Assembly (NCBI RefSeq): GCF_039534915.1
Contig: NZ_BAAAWE010000001.1
Location: 3,038,001-3,102,000, forward strand
Length of the DNA: 64,000 nucleotides
Direction of reading: 5' to 3'
From: Streptomyces roseofulvus
GTDB taxonomy: Bacteria > Actinomycetota > Actinomycetes > Streptomycetales > Streptomycetaceae
Numbering within the stretch: position 1 is the stretch's first letter; each line of letters starts with the position of its first letter. The notes beneath the pieces were generated by a model. It was given only the letters and a program-made list of their open reading frames with translations, ran no database searches and was not told the origin of the DNA. The position numbers and the translations under genes were made by a program. Positions 17,104 through 26,474 of this stretch are shown here, piece after piece.

Positions 17104-18285
17104 ATGCCGAAGGACGCCGCCGTCGAGGAGTTCGCGCGGCTCGTGCGCGCGCTGAAGGCGCGGGACGGGAGGAGTTACGAGGCGCTGGGCCGGCGCCTGA
17201 GCGTCAGCGCGTCCACGCTCCACCGCTACTGCTCCGGCGCGACCGTCCCGGAGGAGTTCGGCGTGCTCGACCGCCTCGCCCTGCTGTGCGGGGCGGACGA
17301 GGAGGAACGGCGTGCCCTGGAGGCGGCGTGGACCCGCGCCTCCGCCGCCCGCCGCCCGCCCGTGCCCTCGCCTTCGCCCTCGCCCGCGCCCGCGCCCGCG
17401 CCGGGATCCCAGTCGGCACCGGGCGCGGAGCCCGAGCCCGCCCCGGTGCCGGCCCCCGAGCTCAGGCCCGGTTCCGCACCCGAGCACGAGCTGGAGCCCG
17501 TGCACGCGCGCGTGCCGGGCCTCCCGTCCGAGCGGCGGCGCCGGCGGTGGGGGTGGGCGGGCCTGGTCGGCGGGGCGCTCGCGGTCGTGGCGGCGGTGAC
17601 GCTCGGAGCCGTACTCCTGCCCCGGGAAGCGCCGGCACCGGCGCCCGCGCCGCTGACGTGGACCGTCTCCTCGCACCTCTGGAACTACGGGTGCGGACAC
17701 ACCTACCTCGTGGAGCGGACGCCCCCTCCCCCGCCGGAGGCGGCCGACGCGCGGAGCTGGGCGGCGGCGCAGGGGGCCGTGCACGGCGGGGAGACGCTGG
17801 TGCGGGTGTCGGTGCAGGGGAAGGGCGCCGCGGCCGTCGTGCTCCAGGCGCTGCACGTGCGCGTGGTGGGGCGCGAGGCGCCGCTGCCGTGGGCGGGATA
17901 CCGGATGGACGACGGGTGCGGCGGGGCCGTGACGCCGCGCCGCTTCGAGGTGGACCTGGACCGGCCGCGGCCGGTGGCGCGGGCGCTGGACGGCTACGAC
18001 GCCTCCGGCCAGGAGGGCCGGACGCTGCCCGCGGTCTCCTTCCCGTACGCGGTCACCGCCGCCGATCCGGAGGAGCTGCTGGTCTCGGCGCGGACCGCCG
18101 GGTGCGACTGCCGCTGGTACCTGGAGCTGGAGTGGAGCGCGGAGGGGCGCCGGGGCACGGTCCGGATCGGCGACGAGGACGGGGCACCCTTTCGGACCAG
18201 CGGGGCGAAGGGGAGGCCCCTGTACGGGTACGACTCCGTGGGGCGGGCCTGGATCACAGGCGAGGAGTCTGGACAGCACGGGTGA
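17104..18285 (+). CDS. HTH-domain single-pass membrane protein with Pro-rich linker
   Basis: The 393-aa protein begins with an XRE-like HTH (YEALGRRLSVSASTLHRYCSG, residues about 22-42), then a Pro/Ala/Ser/Glu linker, an RRRRR stop and one TM helix (LVGGALAVVAAVTLGAVLLP, about 155-175). A C-terminal domain of about 210 residues outside the membrane contains six Cys (YGCGHTY, DGCGG, GCDCRW). This is the layout of Streptomyces membrane-anchored HTH proteins, where the outer domain may sense a ligand. ATG 17104 follows GGGGGAT. The next gene starts 76 bases downstream and is unrelated in type. Confidence 0.75.
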   Translation: MPKDAAVEEFARLVRALKARDGRSYEALGRRLSVSASTLHRYCSGATVPEEFGVLDRLALLCGADEEERRALEAAWTRASAARRPPVPSPSPSPAPAPAPGSQSAPGAEPEPAPVPAPELRPGSAPEHELEPVHARVPGLPSERRRRRWGWAGLVGGALAVVAAVTLGAVLLPREAPAPAPAPLTWTVSSHLWNYGCGHTYLVERTPPPPPEAADARSWAAAQGAVHGGETLVRVSVQGKGAAAVVLQALHVRVVGREAPLPWAGYRMDDGCGGAVTPRRFEVDLDRPRPVARALDGYDASGQEGRTLPAVSFPYAVTAADPEELLVSARTAGCDCRWYLELEWSAEGRRGTVRIGDEDGAPFRTSGAKGRPLYGYDSVGRAWITGEESGQHG

Positions 18286-18310
18286 CCGCTGGGTAACTTC
18301 GGAGAAGACA

Positions 18311-18330
18311 TACTGAGCAAGCGCTTAGAC
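18311..18330 (+). promoter_or_regulatory. AAGCGCTT-centred operator candidate upstream of the acyl-CoA dehydrogenase
   Basis: TACTGAGCAAGCGCTTAGAC is centred on the perfect palindrome AAGCGCTT (18319-18326) and is AT-richer than its surroundings. TetR-family repressors of fatty-acid genes often use sites of this shape. It lies 31 bases before the GTG start at 18362. No regulator gene is adjacent. Confidence 0.4.
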
Positions 18331-18361
18331 AACCAGACCGCACACCCGGAGGAGTCGCACC

Positions 18362-19519
18362 GTGCGCCGTACCGTATTCAACGAGGACCACGAGGCGTTC
18401 CGGGAGACCGTCCGGGCCTTCATCGAGGCCGAGGTCGTCCCCGTCTACGACGAGTGGTTCGCGGCCGGCCAGGCGCCGCGCGACTTCTACTACAAGCTCG
18501 GTGAGCTGGGCATCTTCGGCATCAACGTGCCCGAGGAGTTCGGCGGCGCCGGCCTCGACACCCACAAGTTCGAGGCCGTCCTCTACGAGGAGACCTCCCG
18601 CGCGGGCGTCTCCTTCGGCGGCTCCGGCGTGCACGTGCTGCTCGCCCTCCCGTACATCAAGATGCTCGCCACCGGGGACCAGAAGAAGCGCTACCTGCCG
18701 AAGTTCGTCACCGGCGAGGAGATGTGGGCCCTCGCGATGACCGAGCCGGGCACCGGCTCCGACGTCGCGGGCATGAAGACCACCGCCAAGCTCTCCGAGG
18801 ACGGCACCCACTACGTCCTCAACGGCGCCAAGACCTTCATCACCGGCGGCGTCCACGCCGACCGCGTGATCGTCTGCGCCCGCACCTCCGCCCCGTCGGC
18901 CGAGGACCGCCGCTTCGGCATCTCCCTCTTCGCCGTCGACACCAAGTCCGAGGGCTACTCGATCGGCCGCAAGCTCGACAAGCTCGGCCTGAAGACCTCC
19001 GACACCGCCGAGCTCGCCTTCGTCGACGTCAAGGTCCCCGTCGAGGACCTGCTCGGCGAGGAGGGCAAGGGCTTCTCCTACCTCGGCCACAACCTCGCCT
19101 CCGAGCGCTGGGGCATCGCCTTCGGCGCCTACGCGCAGGCCGCGGCCGCGATCCGCTTCGCCCAGCAGTACGTGCAGGAGCGCACCGTCTTCGGCAAGCC
19201 GGTCGCGTCCTTCCAGAACACCAAGTTCGAGCTGGCCGCCTGCCAGGCCGAGGTCGACGCCGCCCAGGCCGTGGCCGACCGCGCCCTGGAGGCCCTGGAC
19301 GCGGGCGAGCTGACCCCGGCCGAGGCCGCCTCCGCCAAGCTCTTCTGCACCGAGGTCGCGCACCGCGTCATCGACCGCTGCCTCCAGCTGCACGGCGGCT
19401 ACGGCTACATGAACGAGTACCCGATCGCCCGCCTGTACGCCGACAACCGCGTCAACCGCATCTACGGCGGCACCAGCGAGATCATGAAGTCGATCATCGC
19501 CAAGAGCATGGGCCTGTAA
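18362..19519 (+). CDS. Acyl-CoA dehydrogenase
   Basis: The 385-aa protein begins at GTG 18362 with GGAGGAG upstream. It has the full ACAD signature: MTEPGTGSDVAGMKTTAK near residue 125, and a C-terminal QLHGGYGYMNEYPIAR then GGTSEIMKSIIAK. The catalytic base of ACADs lies at Glu in the position following the R-x-YGGTSE context (RIYGGTSE). FAD-dependent oxidation of an acyl-CoA to the enoyl-CoA is expected; chain-length preference cannot be read. It is in an operon with the TesB thioesterase, whose start codon abuts its stop. Confidence 0.93.
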   Translation: MRRTVFNEDHEAFRETVRAFIEAEVVPVYDEWFAAGQAPRDFYYKLGELGIFGINVPEEFGGAGLDTHKFEAVLYEETSRAGVSFGGSGVHVLLALPYIKMLATGDQKKRYLPKFVTGEEMWALAMTEPGTGSDVAGMKTTAKLSEDGTHYVLNGAKTFITGGVHADRVIVCARTSAPSAEDRRFGISLFAVDTKSEGYSIGRKLDKLGLKTSDTAELAFVDVKVPVEDLLGEEGKGFSYLGHNLASERWGIAFGAYAQAAAAIRFAQQYVQERTVFGKPVASFQNTKFELAACQAEVDAAQAVADRALEALDAGELTPAEAASAKLFCTEVAHRVIDRCLQLHGGYGYMNEYPIARLYADNRVNRIYGGTSEIMKSIIAKSMGL

Positions 19520-20392
19520 GTGCCCGAAGCACCTTCCGCACTGGATGACCTGCTCGCTCTGCTCGACCTGGAGCGGATCGAGCAGGACATCTTCCGGGGA
19601 CAATCCCGGTCCGCGATCGTCCCTCGCGTCTTCGGCGGCCAGGTGGCCGCCCAGGCGCTGGTGGCCGCGGGCCGGACCGTCCCCGCGGACCGGCTCGCCC
19701 ACTCGCTCCACGCGTACTTCCTCGTACCGGGCGACCCCGGGGCGCCGATCGTCTACGAGGTCGACCGGATCCGCGACGGCCGCTCCTTCACCACCCGCCG
19801 GGTGGTGGCCATCCAGCACGGGCAGCCGATCTTCCACCTCTCCGCGTCCTTCCAGGCGGACGAGGAGGGGCTCGACCACCAGGCGGAGATGCCGGCCGCG
19901 CCCGACCCGGAGTCGCTGCCGACCGCCGAGGAGATGCTCCCCCGGCACCTGCCCGAGCACGTCGCCCGGCGGCTGGTCGAGGCCCGCGCGGCCGTCGACC
20001 TGCGGTACGCCGAGACCCCGCCGTGGGGCACCGTCGGGGAGCCGCGCGAACCGCGCTCGCAGGTGTGGTTCCGCACCAACGGCAAGCTCTCCGACGACCC
20101 CCTGCTGCACGTCGTGCTCGCCACCTACGTCTCCGACATGACGCTGCTCGACTCGGTGCTCCTCGCCCACGGGCGGGGCGGCTGGGCCGTCGGCGACGTG
20201 GTCGGCGCCTCGCTCGACCACGCCATGTGGTTCCACCGGCCCTTCCGGGCCGACGAATGGCTCCTCTACGACCAGGAGTCGCCGTCCTCCTCCGGCGGGC
20301 GCGGCCTCGGCCAGGCCCGGATCTGGACCCGGGACGGGCGACTCGCGATCTCCGTCATCCAGGAGGGTGTCGTTCGCGTCCCGCGCCGCTGA
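19520..20392 (+). CDS. tesB: Acyl-CoA thioesterase II
   Basis: The 290-aa protein starts at GTG 19520, directly after the dehydrogenase TAA, without a Shine-Dalgarno of its own, so translational coupling is likely. It contains two hot-dog folds typical of TesB: FGGQVAAQALVAAGRTV and SLHAYFLVPGD in the first, and DHAMWFHRPFRADEWLLYDQ with GRGLGQARIWTRDGRLA in the second, the Asp, Thr/Ser and Gln region of the family active site. It hydrolyses medium- or long-chain acyl-CoA to free acid and CoA. Operon placement suggests recycling of CoA during fatty-acid degradation. Confidence 0.93.
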   Translation: MPEAPSALDDLLALLDLERIEQDIFRGQSRSAIVPRVFGGQVAAQALVAAGRTVPADRLAHSLHAYFLVPGDPGAPIVYEVDRIRDGRSFTTRRVVAIQHGQPIFHLSASFQADEEGLDHQAEMPAAPDPESLPTAEEMLPRHLPEHVARRLVEARAAVDLRYAETPPWGTVGEPREPRSQVWFRTNGKLSDDPLLHVVLATYVSDMTLLDSVLLAHGRGGWAVGDVVGASLDHAMWFHRPFRADEWLLYDQESPSSSGGRGLGQARIWTRDGRLAISVIQEGVVRVPRR

Positions 20393-20413
20393 CCGGACAT
20401 ACCGTCCGATGTC

Positions 20414-21349
20414 ATGACGGACGTCAGGGCCGACAACGGCGAAAGCACCCTCACGGTGATCGTGGCGGCGGTCGCGAACCTCGGGATCGCCGCCGCCAAG
20501 GCCGTCGCCGGCGTCATCAGCGGGTCCAGCGCGATGCTGTCGGAGGCGGCCCACTCGGTCGCCGACACGGTCACCGAGGTCATGCTGCTCACCGCGCTCA
20601 AGCGGAGCGAGAAGCCCGCCGACGAGGACCATCCGGTCGGCCACGCCGGCGAGCGGTACGTGTGGGCGATGCTCGCCGCCGTCGCCACCTTCGTCGGCGG
20701 CGCCGTCTTCTCGGTCTACGACGGCGTCCACACCCTCACCCACGGGGAGGAGCCGGGCGACCCGCTCGTCTCCTACCTCGTCCTCGCCGTCTCCTTCGTC
20801 CTGGAGGGCTTCTCCCTGCGGACCGGCGTCCGGCAGGTCAAGGCGGAGGCGGAACGGATGCGGGCCCCCTTCGCCCGGTACCTGCGGCTCACCCCCGACA
20901 CCACCGTGAAGGCGGTCGTCCTGGAGGACTCGGCCGCCCTCGCCGGCCTGATGCTCGCCGCGGGCGGCCTGCTCGGCGGCCAGCTCACCGGCTCCGGCGT
21001 CTGGGACGGCGTCGCCTCGATCATGATCGGCTGTCTGCTGGTGTACGTGGCCTGGACGCTGGGCCACGCCAACGCCCAGCTGCTCATCGGCCGCCCGCTG
21101 CCGCCCGCCCTGCGGGCACAGGTGCGGGAGGAACTGCTGGGCGTCCCGCACGTGGTGGACGTCCTGGACCTGATCACCCTGATCCAGGGCCCCGGCGAGG
21201 TCATGATCGCCGCGAAGGTCGACTTCCGGGACGTGGTGACGGCGGCCGAGGTCGAGCGGGCCTGCGAACAGGCCGAGACGCGCCTGCGGGCCCGCCTGCC
21301 GTCGGTGCGCCGGGTGTACCTGGACCCGACGCCGGGGTCGTCGTCCTAG
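20414..21349 (+). CDS. Cation diffusion facilitator (CDF) transporter
   Basis: The 311-aa protein has six predicted TM segments and the CDF fingerprint SSAMLSEAAHSVADTVTE near residue 40, with HxxxD-type metal ligands (His, Asp). A second acidic segment DSAALAGLM and a cytoplasmic C-terminal domain (residues about 220-311) follow. CDF proteins export Zn, Mn, Fe or Cd in exchange for H+. The metal is not readable. It follows tesB by 21 bases but looks functionally unrelated. Its stop overlaps that of the convergent phosphatase-like gene by 4 bases. Confidence 0.88.
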   Translation: MTDVRADNGESTLTVIVAAVANLGIAAAKAVAGVISGSSAMLSEAAHSVADTVTEVMLLTALKRSEKPADEDHPVGHAGERYVWAMLAAVATFVGGAVFSVYDGVHTLTHGEEPGDPLVSYLVLAVSFVLEGFSLRTGVRQVKAEAERMRAPFARYLRLTPDTTVKAVVLEDSAALAGLMLAAGGLLGGQLTGSGVWDGVASIMIGCLLVYVAWTLGHANAQLLIGRPLPPALRAQVREELLGVPHVVDVLDLITLIQGPGEVMIAAKVDFRDVVTAAEVERACEQAETRLRARLPSVRRVYLDPTPGSSS

Positions 21350-22137
21350 CCGAGCAGCCCGGCGGCGTTCAGCAGATAGGCCGTCATGGGCTCGTAGAAG
21401 CGCGGGTCGACGACGTGGTCGTCGAGCGGCACGGTCACCTTCATCGTCCCCTCGGCCTCGGCCAGGAAGAGCGCCGGGTCGTTGCAGTCCGCGTAGCCGA
21501 CGGAGTCGATGCCGCGCTGGGCTGCGCGGCCGGCCCAGCCGTGGTCGGCGACGACCAGGTCCGGCGCGGCCTCGCCGAGCAGGGCGAGGCCGTCGAGGAT
21601 CGCATTCATCGGCTCGGGCGAGTGGGTGTGCCAGAGGCTGGCGCCGCGCTCGAAGACGGCGACGTCCGCGAACTGCACGACGTACCCCTCGTCGGCGACG
21701 AGCCCGCCCGGGATCCGCACGATGTCGCAGCCCTGCGCCCGGAGCGCGGCGGCGACCCGGCTGTGCGCGTCGATCAGCGCGCCGGGGTGGCCGGTCGCGA
21801 ACAGCACCCGCTCCTGCCCGGCGGCGGCCTGCTTCAGCCGGGCCGCCATCCGGTCCAGGGCGTCCACGGTCAGCTCGGGGTCGATGGTGTCCTGGCCGAC
21901 GCGGTGGGCGGGGTCGTCGACGACGCCGCAGCGCTCCGCCATCACGGCGAGCACGTCCTGCTCGTCCGTCCACCGGTCGCCGAGCTCCAGACCGAGCCAG
22001 TAGTGCCGGTCGCCGTTGGCGAGCTTCCGGTAGTGGTCCAGGTTGTTCTCACGGGGCGTGGCCACGTCCCCCGCGATCCGGCTGCGGAGGAGGTGCTCGA
22101 CGAGGGCGTCACGGCTGAGTATCGGCATGGGCCTCAT
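21346..22137 (-). CDS. Phosphatase-like hypothetical protein
   Basis: The 263-aa protein reads as a soluble alpha/beta enzyme: ENNLDHYRKLANGDRHYWLG, FATGHPGALIDAHSRVA, and VADHGWAGRAAQRG near the middle, followed by YADCNDPALFLAEAEG. I recall a set of Streptomyces proteins called phosphatase with this outline, but no catalytic signature is clear enough to assign a reaction. The His/Asp-rich motifs suggest a metal-dependent hydrolase. The ATG at 22128 is an alternative start. Convergent with the CDF gene. Confidence 0.6.
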   Translation of the reverse strand: MRPMPILSRDALVEHLLRSRIAGDVATPRENNLDHYRKLANGDRHYWLGLELGDRWTDEQDVLAVMAERCGVVDDPAHRVGQDTIDPELTVDALDRMAARLKQAAAGQERVLFATGHPGALIDAHSRVAAALRAQGCDIVRIPGGLVADEGYVVQFADVAVFERGASLWHTHSPEPMNAILDGLALLGEAAPDLVVADHGWAGRAAQRGIDSVGYADCNDPALFLAEAEGTMKVTVPLDDHVVDPRFYEPMTAYLLNAAGLLG

Positions 22138-22243
22138 TCTGCCGGGCCGGAGCCCCCACCGTGCCGGACGCCCACACTCCGGCCGGCCGGGGCCCCGGCG
22201 GCGTCCGACGGCGGCCGCCCCGACCCGCCGACCGTCCCGGCCG

Positions 22244-22834
22244 TCAGACCGTCAGGGCGTCGAGGGCGCCGTGGGCCAGGTTGCGCAGCAGGCGTTCCAG
22301 GTCGGCGCGGGCGAGGGGGGTGCCGAGGTGGGGGGTGGAGTTGAGGAGGCCGAAGACGGCGTGGACGGCGGCGCGGACCTCCGGCTCGCCCGCCTCCGGG
22401 TGGAGGGCGCGGACGACGTCCACCCACAGCTCGACGTACTGCCGCTGGAGCTGCCGGACCCGCTTGCGGTCCTCCTCCTTGAGGCGGTCGAGCTCGCGGT
22501 CGTGGAGGGTGATGAGCGGCCGGTCGTCGAGGGCGAAGTCGATGTGCCCGTCGATGAGGGAGGCGAGCAGCGCCGCCGGGTCTCCGTCCGAGGCGGCGGC
22601 CCGCAGCCGGCCCCCGTCGAGCAGCCGCTCGCTGATGCCGACGAGGAGCTCGGCGAGCATCGCGTCCTTGCCGGGGAAGTGCCGGTAGAGACCGGGGCCG
22701 CTGATGCCGACGGCTGCCCCTATCTCGTCGACGCCCACGCCGTGGAACCCGCGCTCGGCGAAGAGGCGCGCGGCCTCCTTGAGGATCTGCTCGCGGCGCG
22801 TCGACGCGTCCATCCGGGTCGGGCTCGTGGTCAT
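22244..22834 (-). CDS. TetR-family regulator of the leucine-degradation operon
   Basis: The 196-aa protein has a TetR HTH at residues about 10-56 (REQILKEAARLFAERGFHG, then VGISGPGLYRHFPGKDAML) and an effector-binding helical domain. I use the ATG at 22834 because the protein then starts with MTTSPTRMDAS; a TTG at 22852 would also be in frame. It is divergent from the liu operon, and the interval carries two 18-bp operators. TetR regulators in this setting usually respond to an acyl-CoA of the pathway, for example isovaleryl- or methylcrotonyl-CoA; that is inference. Confidence 0.9.
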   Translation of the reverse strand: MTTSPTRMDASTRREQILKEAARLFAERGFHGVGVDEIGAAVGISGPGLYRHFPGKDAMLAELLVGISERLLDGGRLRAAASDGDPAALLASLIDGHIDFALDDRPLITLHDRELDRLKEEDRKRVRQLQRQYVELWVDVVRALHPEAGEPEVRAAVHAVFGLLNSTPHLGTPLARADLERLLRNLAHGALDALTV

Positions 22835-22855
22835 GGATTCGATTCTAGACAACCC

Positions 22856-22873
22856 GGTTAGCGGTCGTTAACC
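22856..22873. promoter_or_regulatory. Operator 1 of the liu promoter
   Basis: GGTTAGCGGTCGTTAACC has inverted GGTTA/TAACC arms. With the copy at 22884-22901 it forms a pair 28 bp apart in the divergent promoter. It lies 22 bases from the TetR start codon and is the likely autoregulation site. Confidence 0.65.
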
Positions 22874-22883
22874 TGAACCCGTA

Positions 22884-22901
22884 CGTTAACGCTCATTAAC
22901 C
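22884..22901. promoter_or_regulatory. Operator 2 of the liu promoter
   Basis: Read on the minus strand this is GGTTAATGAGCGTTAACG, which matches operator 1 at about 14 of 18 positions, mainly in the GTTAAC-type arms. It ends 19 bases before the carboxylase start at 22921, so binding would block the plus-strand operon. Confidence 0.65.
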
Positions 22902-22920
22902 GAACAAGGGAGATCGGTCG

Positions 22921-24528
22921 ATGCAGCAGGCACCTGTGCTGTCGAGTGCGGCGGATCCCGCCTCGCCGGCCTGGCGGGCCAACGAGGCGGCGCACCACGA
23001 GCTGGCCGCGACCCTGCGCGCCAAGCTCGCCCAGGCCGCCCTCGGGGGCGGTGAGAAGTCCCGGGCCCGGCACACCGCGCGCGGGAAGCTGCTGCCGCGC
23101 GACCGGGTGGACACCCTCCTCGACCCGGGCTCGCCGTTCCTGGAGCTGGCGCCGCTGGCGGCGAACGGCATGTACGGCGACCAGGCCCCGGCGGCCGGGG
23201 TGATCGCGGGCGTCGGGCGGGTCAGCGGCCGCGAGTGCGTGATCGTCGCCAACGACGCGACGGTCAAGGGCGGCACCTACTACCCGATGACGGTGAAGAA
23301 GCACCTCCGGGCCCAGGAGGTGGCGCTGGAGAATCGTCTCCCCTGTCTCTACCTGGTCGACTCCGGCGGCGCGTTCCTGCCGATGCAGGACGAGGTCTTC
23401 CCGGACCGCGAGCACTTCGGGCGGATCTTCTACAACCAGGCCCGGATGTCCGGCGCCGGCATCCCGCAGATCGCGGCGGTCATGGGCTCCTGCACGGCCG
23501 GCGGCGCGTACGTCCCGGCGATGAGCGACGAGGCCGTGATCGTCCGCAACCAGGGGACGATCTTCCTCGGCGGGCCGCCGCTGGTGAAGGCGGCGACCGG
23601 CGAGGTCGTCACGGCGGAGGAGCTGGGCGGCGGCGAGGTCCACTCCCGCATCTCCGGCGTCACCGACCACCTCGCGGAGGACGACGCGCACGCCCTGCGG
23701 ATCGTGCGGAACATCGTGGCGACCCTGCCCGAGCGGGGCCCGCTGCCGTGGAAGGTCGAGCCCGCCGAGGAGCCGAAGGTCGACCCGTACGGGCTGTACG
23801 GCGCCGTCCCGGTCGACTCCCGCACCCCGTACGACGTGCGCGAGGTCATCGCCCGCGTGGTGGACGGCTCCCGCTTCCAGGAGTTCAAGTCCGAGTACGG
23901 GCAGACGCTGGTCACCGGCTTCGCCCGGATCCACGGCCACCCGGTCGGGATCGTCGCCAACAACGGCATCCTGTTCGCCGAGTCCGCCCAGAAGGGCGCG
24001 CACTTCATCGAGCTGTGCGACCAGCGCGGCATCCCGCTGGTCTTCCTCCAGAACATCACCGGCTTCATGGTCGGCAAGGCGTACGAGCACGGCGGCATCG
24101 CCAAGCACGGCGCCAAGATGGTCACCGCTGTCGCCACCACGCGCGTGCCGAAGCTGACGGTCGTCGTCGGCGGCTCCTTCGGCGCGGGCAACTACTCGAT
24201 GTGCGGCCGGGCCTACTCCCCCCGCTTCCTGTGGATGTGGCCGAACGCCAAGATCTCCGTCATGGGCGGCGAGCAGGCCGCCTCGGTCCTCGCCACGGTC
24301 AAGCGCGACCAGCTCGGCGACGACTGGAGCGCCGAGGAGGAGGAGTCCTTCAAGGCGCCGATCCGCGAGCAGTACGAGACGCAGGGCAGCGCCTACTACG
24401 CGACCGCCCGGCTCTGGGACGACGGCGTGATCGACCCGCTGGAGACCCGCCAGGTGCTGGGTCTCGCGCTGACCGCCTGTGCCAACGCGCCCCTGGGTGA
24501 ACCCCAGTTCGGCGTCTTCCGGATGTGA
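22921..24528 (+). CDS. accD1: Methylcrotonyl-CoA carboxylase beta (carboxyltransferase) subunit
   Basis: The 535-aa protein is a two-crotonase-fold carboxyltransferase with [20 protein letters not shown] near the N-terminus, [20 protein letters not shown], the [13 protein letters not shown] oxyanion-hole region and a C-terminal [20 protein letters not shown]. The order and length fit MCC-beta rather than propionyl-CoA carboxylase, as does the operon with biotin carboxylase, HMG-CoA lyase and an isovaleryl-CoA-type dehydrogenase. It adds CO2 from carboxybiotin to 3-methylcrotonyl-CoA. ATG 22921 has GGGAGA 6 bases upstream. The gene is first in the operon. Confidence 0.9.
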   Translation: MQQAPVLSSAADPASPAWRANEAAHHELAATLRAKLAQAALGGGEKSRARHTARGKLLPRDRVDTLLDPGSPFLELAPLAANGMYGDQAPAAGVIAGVGRVSGRECVIVANDATVKGGTYYPMTVKKHLRAQEVALENRLPCLYLVDSGGAFLPMQDEVFPDREHFGRIFYNQARMSGAGIPQIAAVMGSCTAGGAYVPAMSDEAVIVRNQGTIFLGGPPLVKAATGEVVTAEELGGGEVHSRISGVTDHLAEDDAHALRIVRNIVATLPERGPLPWKVEPAEEPKVDPYGLYGAVPVDSRTPYDVREVIARVVDGSRFQEFKSEYGQTLVTGFARIHGHPVGIVANNGILFAESAQKGAHFIELCDQRGIPLVFLQNITGFMVGKAYEHGGIAKHGAKMVTAVATTRVPKLTVVVGGSFGAGNYSMCGRAYSPRFLWMWPNAKISVMGGEQAASVLATVKRDQLGDDWSAEEEESFKAPIREQYETQGSAYYATARLWDDGVIDPLETRQVLGLALTACANAPLGEPQFGVFRM

Positions 24529-24539
24529 GGACCCTGACG

Positions 24540-26474
24540 ATGCAGCAGATGTTCGACACCGTCCTCGTCGCCAACCGGGGCGAGATCGCGGTCCGCGTCA
24601 TCCGCACCCTGCGCGCCCTCGGCGTGCGCTCGGTGGCGGTCTACAGCGACGCGGACGCCGACGCCCGGCACGTGCGGGAGGCGGACACGGCGGTACGGAT
24701 CGGGCCCGCGGCGGCCTCGGAGTCGTACCTCTCCGTCCCGGCCCTGCTCGACGCGGCCCGCCGCACCGGCGCGCAGGCCGTCCACCCCGGCTACGGCTTC
24801 CTCGCGGAGAACGCGGCCTTCGCCCGCGCCTGCGCCGACGCCGGGCTCGTCTTCATCGGGCCGTCCGCCGAGGCGATCGCCCTGATGGGCGACAAGATCC
24901 GGGCGAAGGAGACCGTGAAGGCGGCGGGCGTGCCCGTCGTCCCGGGCGACGCCGACCCCCGGGTGGCCGAGGCCGCGCGGGAGATGGGCGCGCCGGTCCT
25001 GCTGAAGCCCAGCGCGGGCGGCGGCGGCAAGGGCATGCGCCTGGTGCGGGACCTGGCGGTCCTGGACGAGGAGATCGCGGCGGCCCGCCGGGAGGCCCGG
25101 GCCTCCTTCGGCGACGACACGCTCCTCGTGGAGCGGTGGATCGACCGTCCCCGGCACATCGAGATCCAGGTCCTGGCGGACGCGCACGGGAACGTGGTGC
25201 ACCTGGGCGAGCGCGAGTGCTCGCTCCAGCGCCGCCACCAGAAGATCATCGAGGAGGCGCCGAGCGTCCTCCTCGACGAGGCGACCCGGGCGGCGATGGG
25301 CGCGGCGGCGGTGGAGGCGGCCCGGTCCTGCGGCTATGTGGGCGCGGGCACGGTCGAGTTCATCGTGCCGGGCGGCGACCCGTCCCAGTACTACTTCATG
25401 GAGATGAACACCCGCCTCCAGGTCGAGCACCCGGTCACGGAGCTGATCACGGGTCTGGACCTGGTGGAGTGGCAGCTGCGGGTGGCCTCCGGCGAGCCGC
25501 TGGACTTCGCCCAGGACGACGTCCGCCTGGACGGCTGGGCGGTCGAGGCCCGGATCTGCGCGGAGGACCCGTCGCGCGGTTTCCTCCCGTCGGGCGGCAC
25601 GGTCCTGTCCCTGAGCGAGCCGTCGGGCGACGGGGTGCGGACCGACTCCGGTCTCCTGGAGGGCTCGGAGGTCTCGTCCCTCTACGACCCGATGCTGTCG
25701 AAGGTCATCGTCCACGCGAAGGACCGCCCCACGGCCCTCCGCAAGCTCCGCGCGGCCCTGGCGGACCTCACCACCCTGGGCGTCCCCACCAACGCGGGCT
25801 TCCTGCGGCGTCTCCTGGCCCACCCGGACGTGGTGTCGGGCGCGATGGACACGGGCCTGGTGGAGCGGGACGCGGAGTCGCTGGTCCCGGAGGGCGTGCC
25901 GGACGAGGTGTACGCGGCGGCCGCGGCCGTGCGCCGGGCGGAGCTGACGCCGCGGCGGCGCGGCGGCTGGACGGACCCGTTCGACGTGCCGGACGGCTGG
26001 CGCCTCGGCGGCGTGCCGAAGCCGCTCGCGTTCCCGCTGCGGGCGGCGGGGCTCGAACCCGTCACGGTGGAGGCCCCGGCGGACGCGCGCGTCACCGCCA
26101 CCGGCGTCACGGTCACCGTCGACGGGCTGACCCACACGTTCCGCCGGGCCGGCGCCTGGCTCGGCCGGGACGGCGACTCCTGGCACGTCATGGACCACGA
26201 CCCCGTGGCCGCCGCGCTCTCCGGGGCCCGGCACGGCGGGGCGGACACGCTCGCCGCGCCGATGCCCGGGACCGTCACCGTCGTGAAGGTGGCGGTCGGG
26301 GACGAGGTGGAGGCGGGACAGAGCCTGCTGGTGGTGGAGGCGATGAAGATGGAGCACGTCATCTCCGCCCCGCACGCCGGCACCGTCACCGAGCTGGACG
26401 TCACGCCCGGCTCGACCGTCGCCATGGACCAGATCCTGGCCGTGGTGACGCCCCGCGAGGAGGCCGCGGCATGA
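24540..26474 (+). CDS. accA1: Methylcrotonyl-CoA carboxylase alpha (biotin carboxylase-BCCP) subunit
   Basis: The 644-aa protein has an N-terminal biotin carboxylase domain ([17 protein letters not shown]), an ATP-grasp with [14 protein letters not shown], and [15 protein letters not shown] near residue 290. The C-terminal biotinyl domain has EAMKMEHVI near residue 600, with the biotinylated Lys. I place the start at ATG 24540, with GTGAGGA 8 bases upstream; a GTG at 24525 overlaps the beta-subunit stop and is an alternative. A middle region of about 120 residues links the two domains. It carboxylates its own biotin and passes it to the beta subunit. Confidence 0.92.
   Translation: MQQMFDTVLVANRGEIAVRVIRTLRALGVRSVAVYSDADADARHVREADTAVRIGPAAASESYLSVPALLDAARRTGAQAVHPGYGFLAENAAFARACADAGLVFIGPSAEAIALMGDKIRAKETVKAAGVPVVPGDADPRVAEAAREMGAPVLLKPSAGGGGKGMRLVRDLAVLDEEIAAARREARASFGDDTLLVERWIDRPRHIEIQVLADAHGNVVHLGERECSLQRRHQKIIEEAPSVLLDEATRAAMGAAAVEAARSCGYVGAGTVEFIVPGGDPSQYYFMEMNTRLQVEHPVTELITGLDLVEWQLRVASGEPLDFAQDDVRLDGWAVEARICAEDPSRGFLPSGGTVLSLSEPSGDGVRTDSGLLEGSEVSSLYDPMLSKVIVHAKDRPTALRKLRAALADLTTLGVPTNAGFLRRLLAHPDVVSGAMDTGLVERDAESLVPEGVPDEVYAAAAAVRRAELTPRRRGGWTDPFDVPDGWRLGGVPKPLAFPLRAAGLEPVTVEAPADARVTATGVTVTVDGLTHTFRRAGAWLGRDGDSWHVMDHDPVAAALSGARHGGADTLAAPMPGTVTVVKVAVGDEVEAGQSLLVVEAMKMEHVISAPHAGTVTELDVTPGSTVAMDQILAVVTPREEAAA

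Noticed and set aside
12021..18296. Open frame of more than 2000 codons spanning several genes
   Set aside because: It crosses genes on both strands and a strong terminator, and has low-complexity Arg/Gly content. It is a GC artefact.
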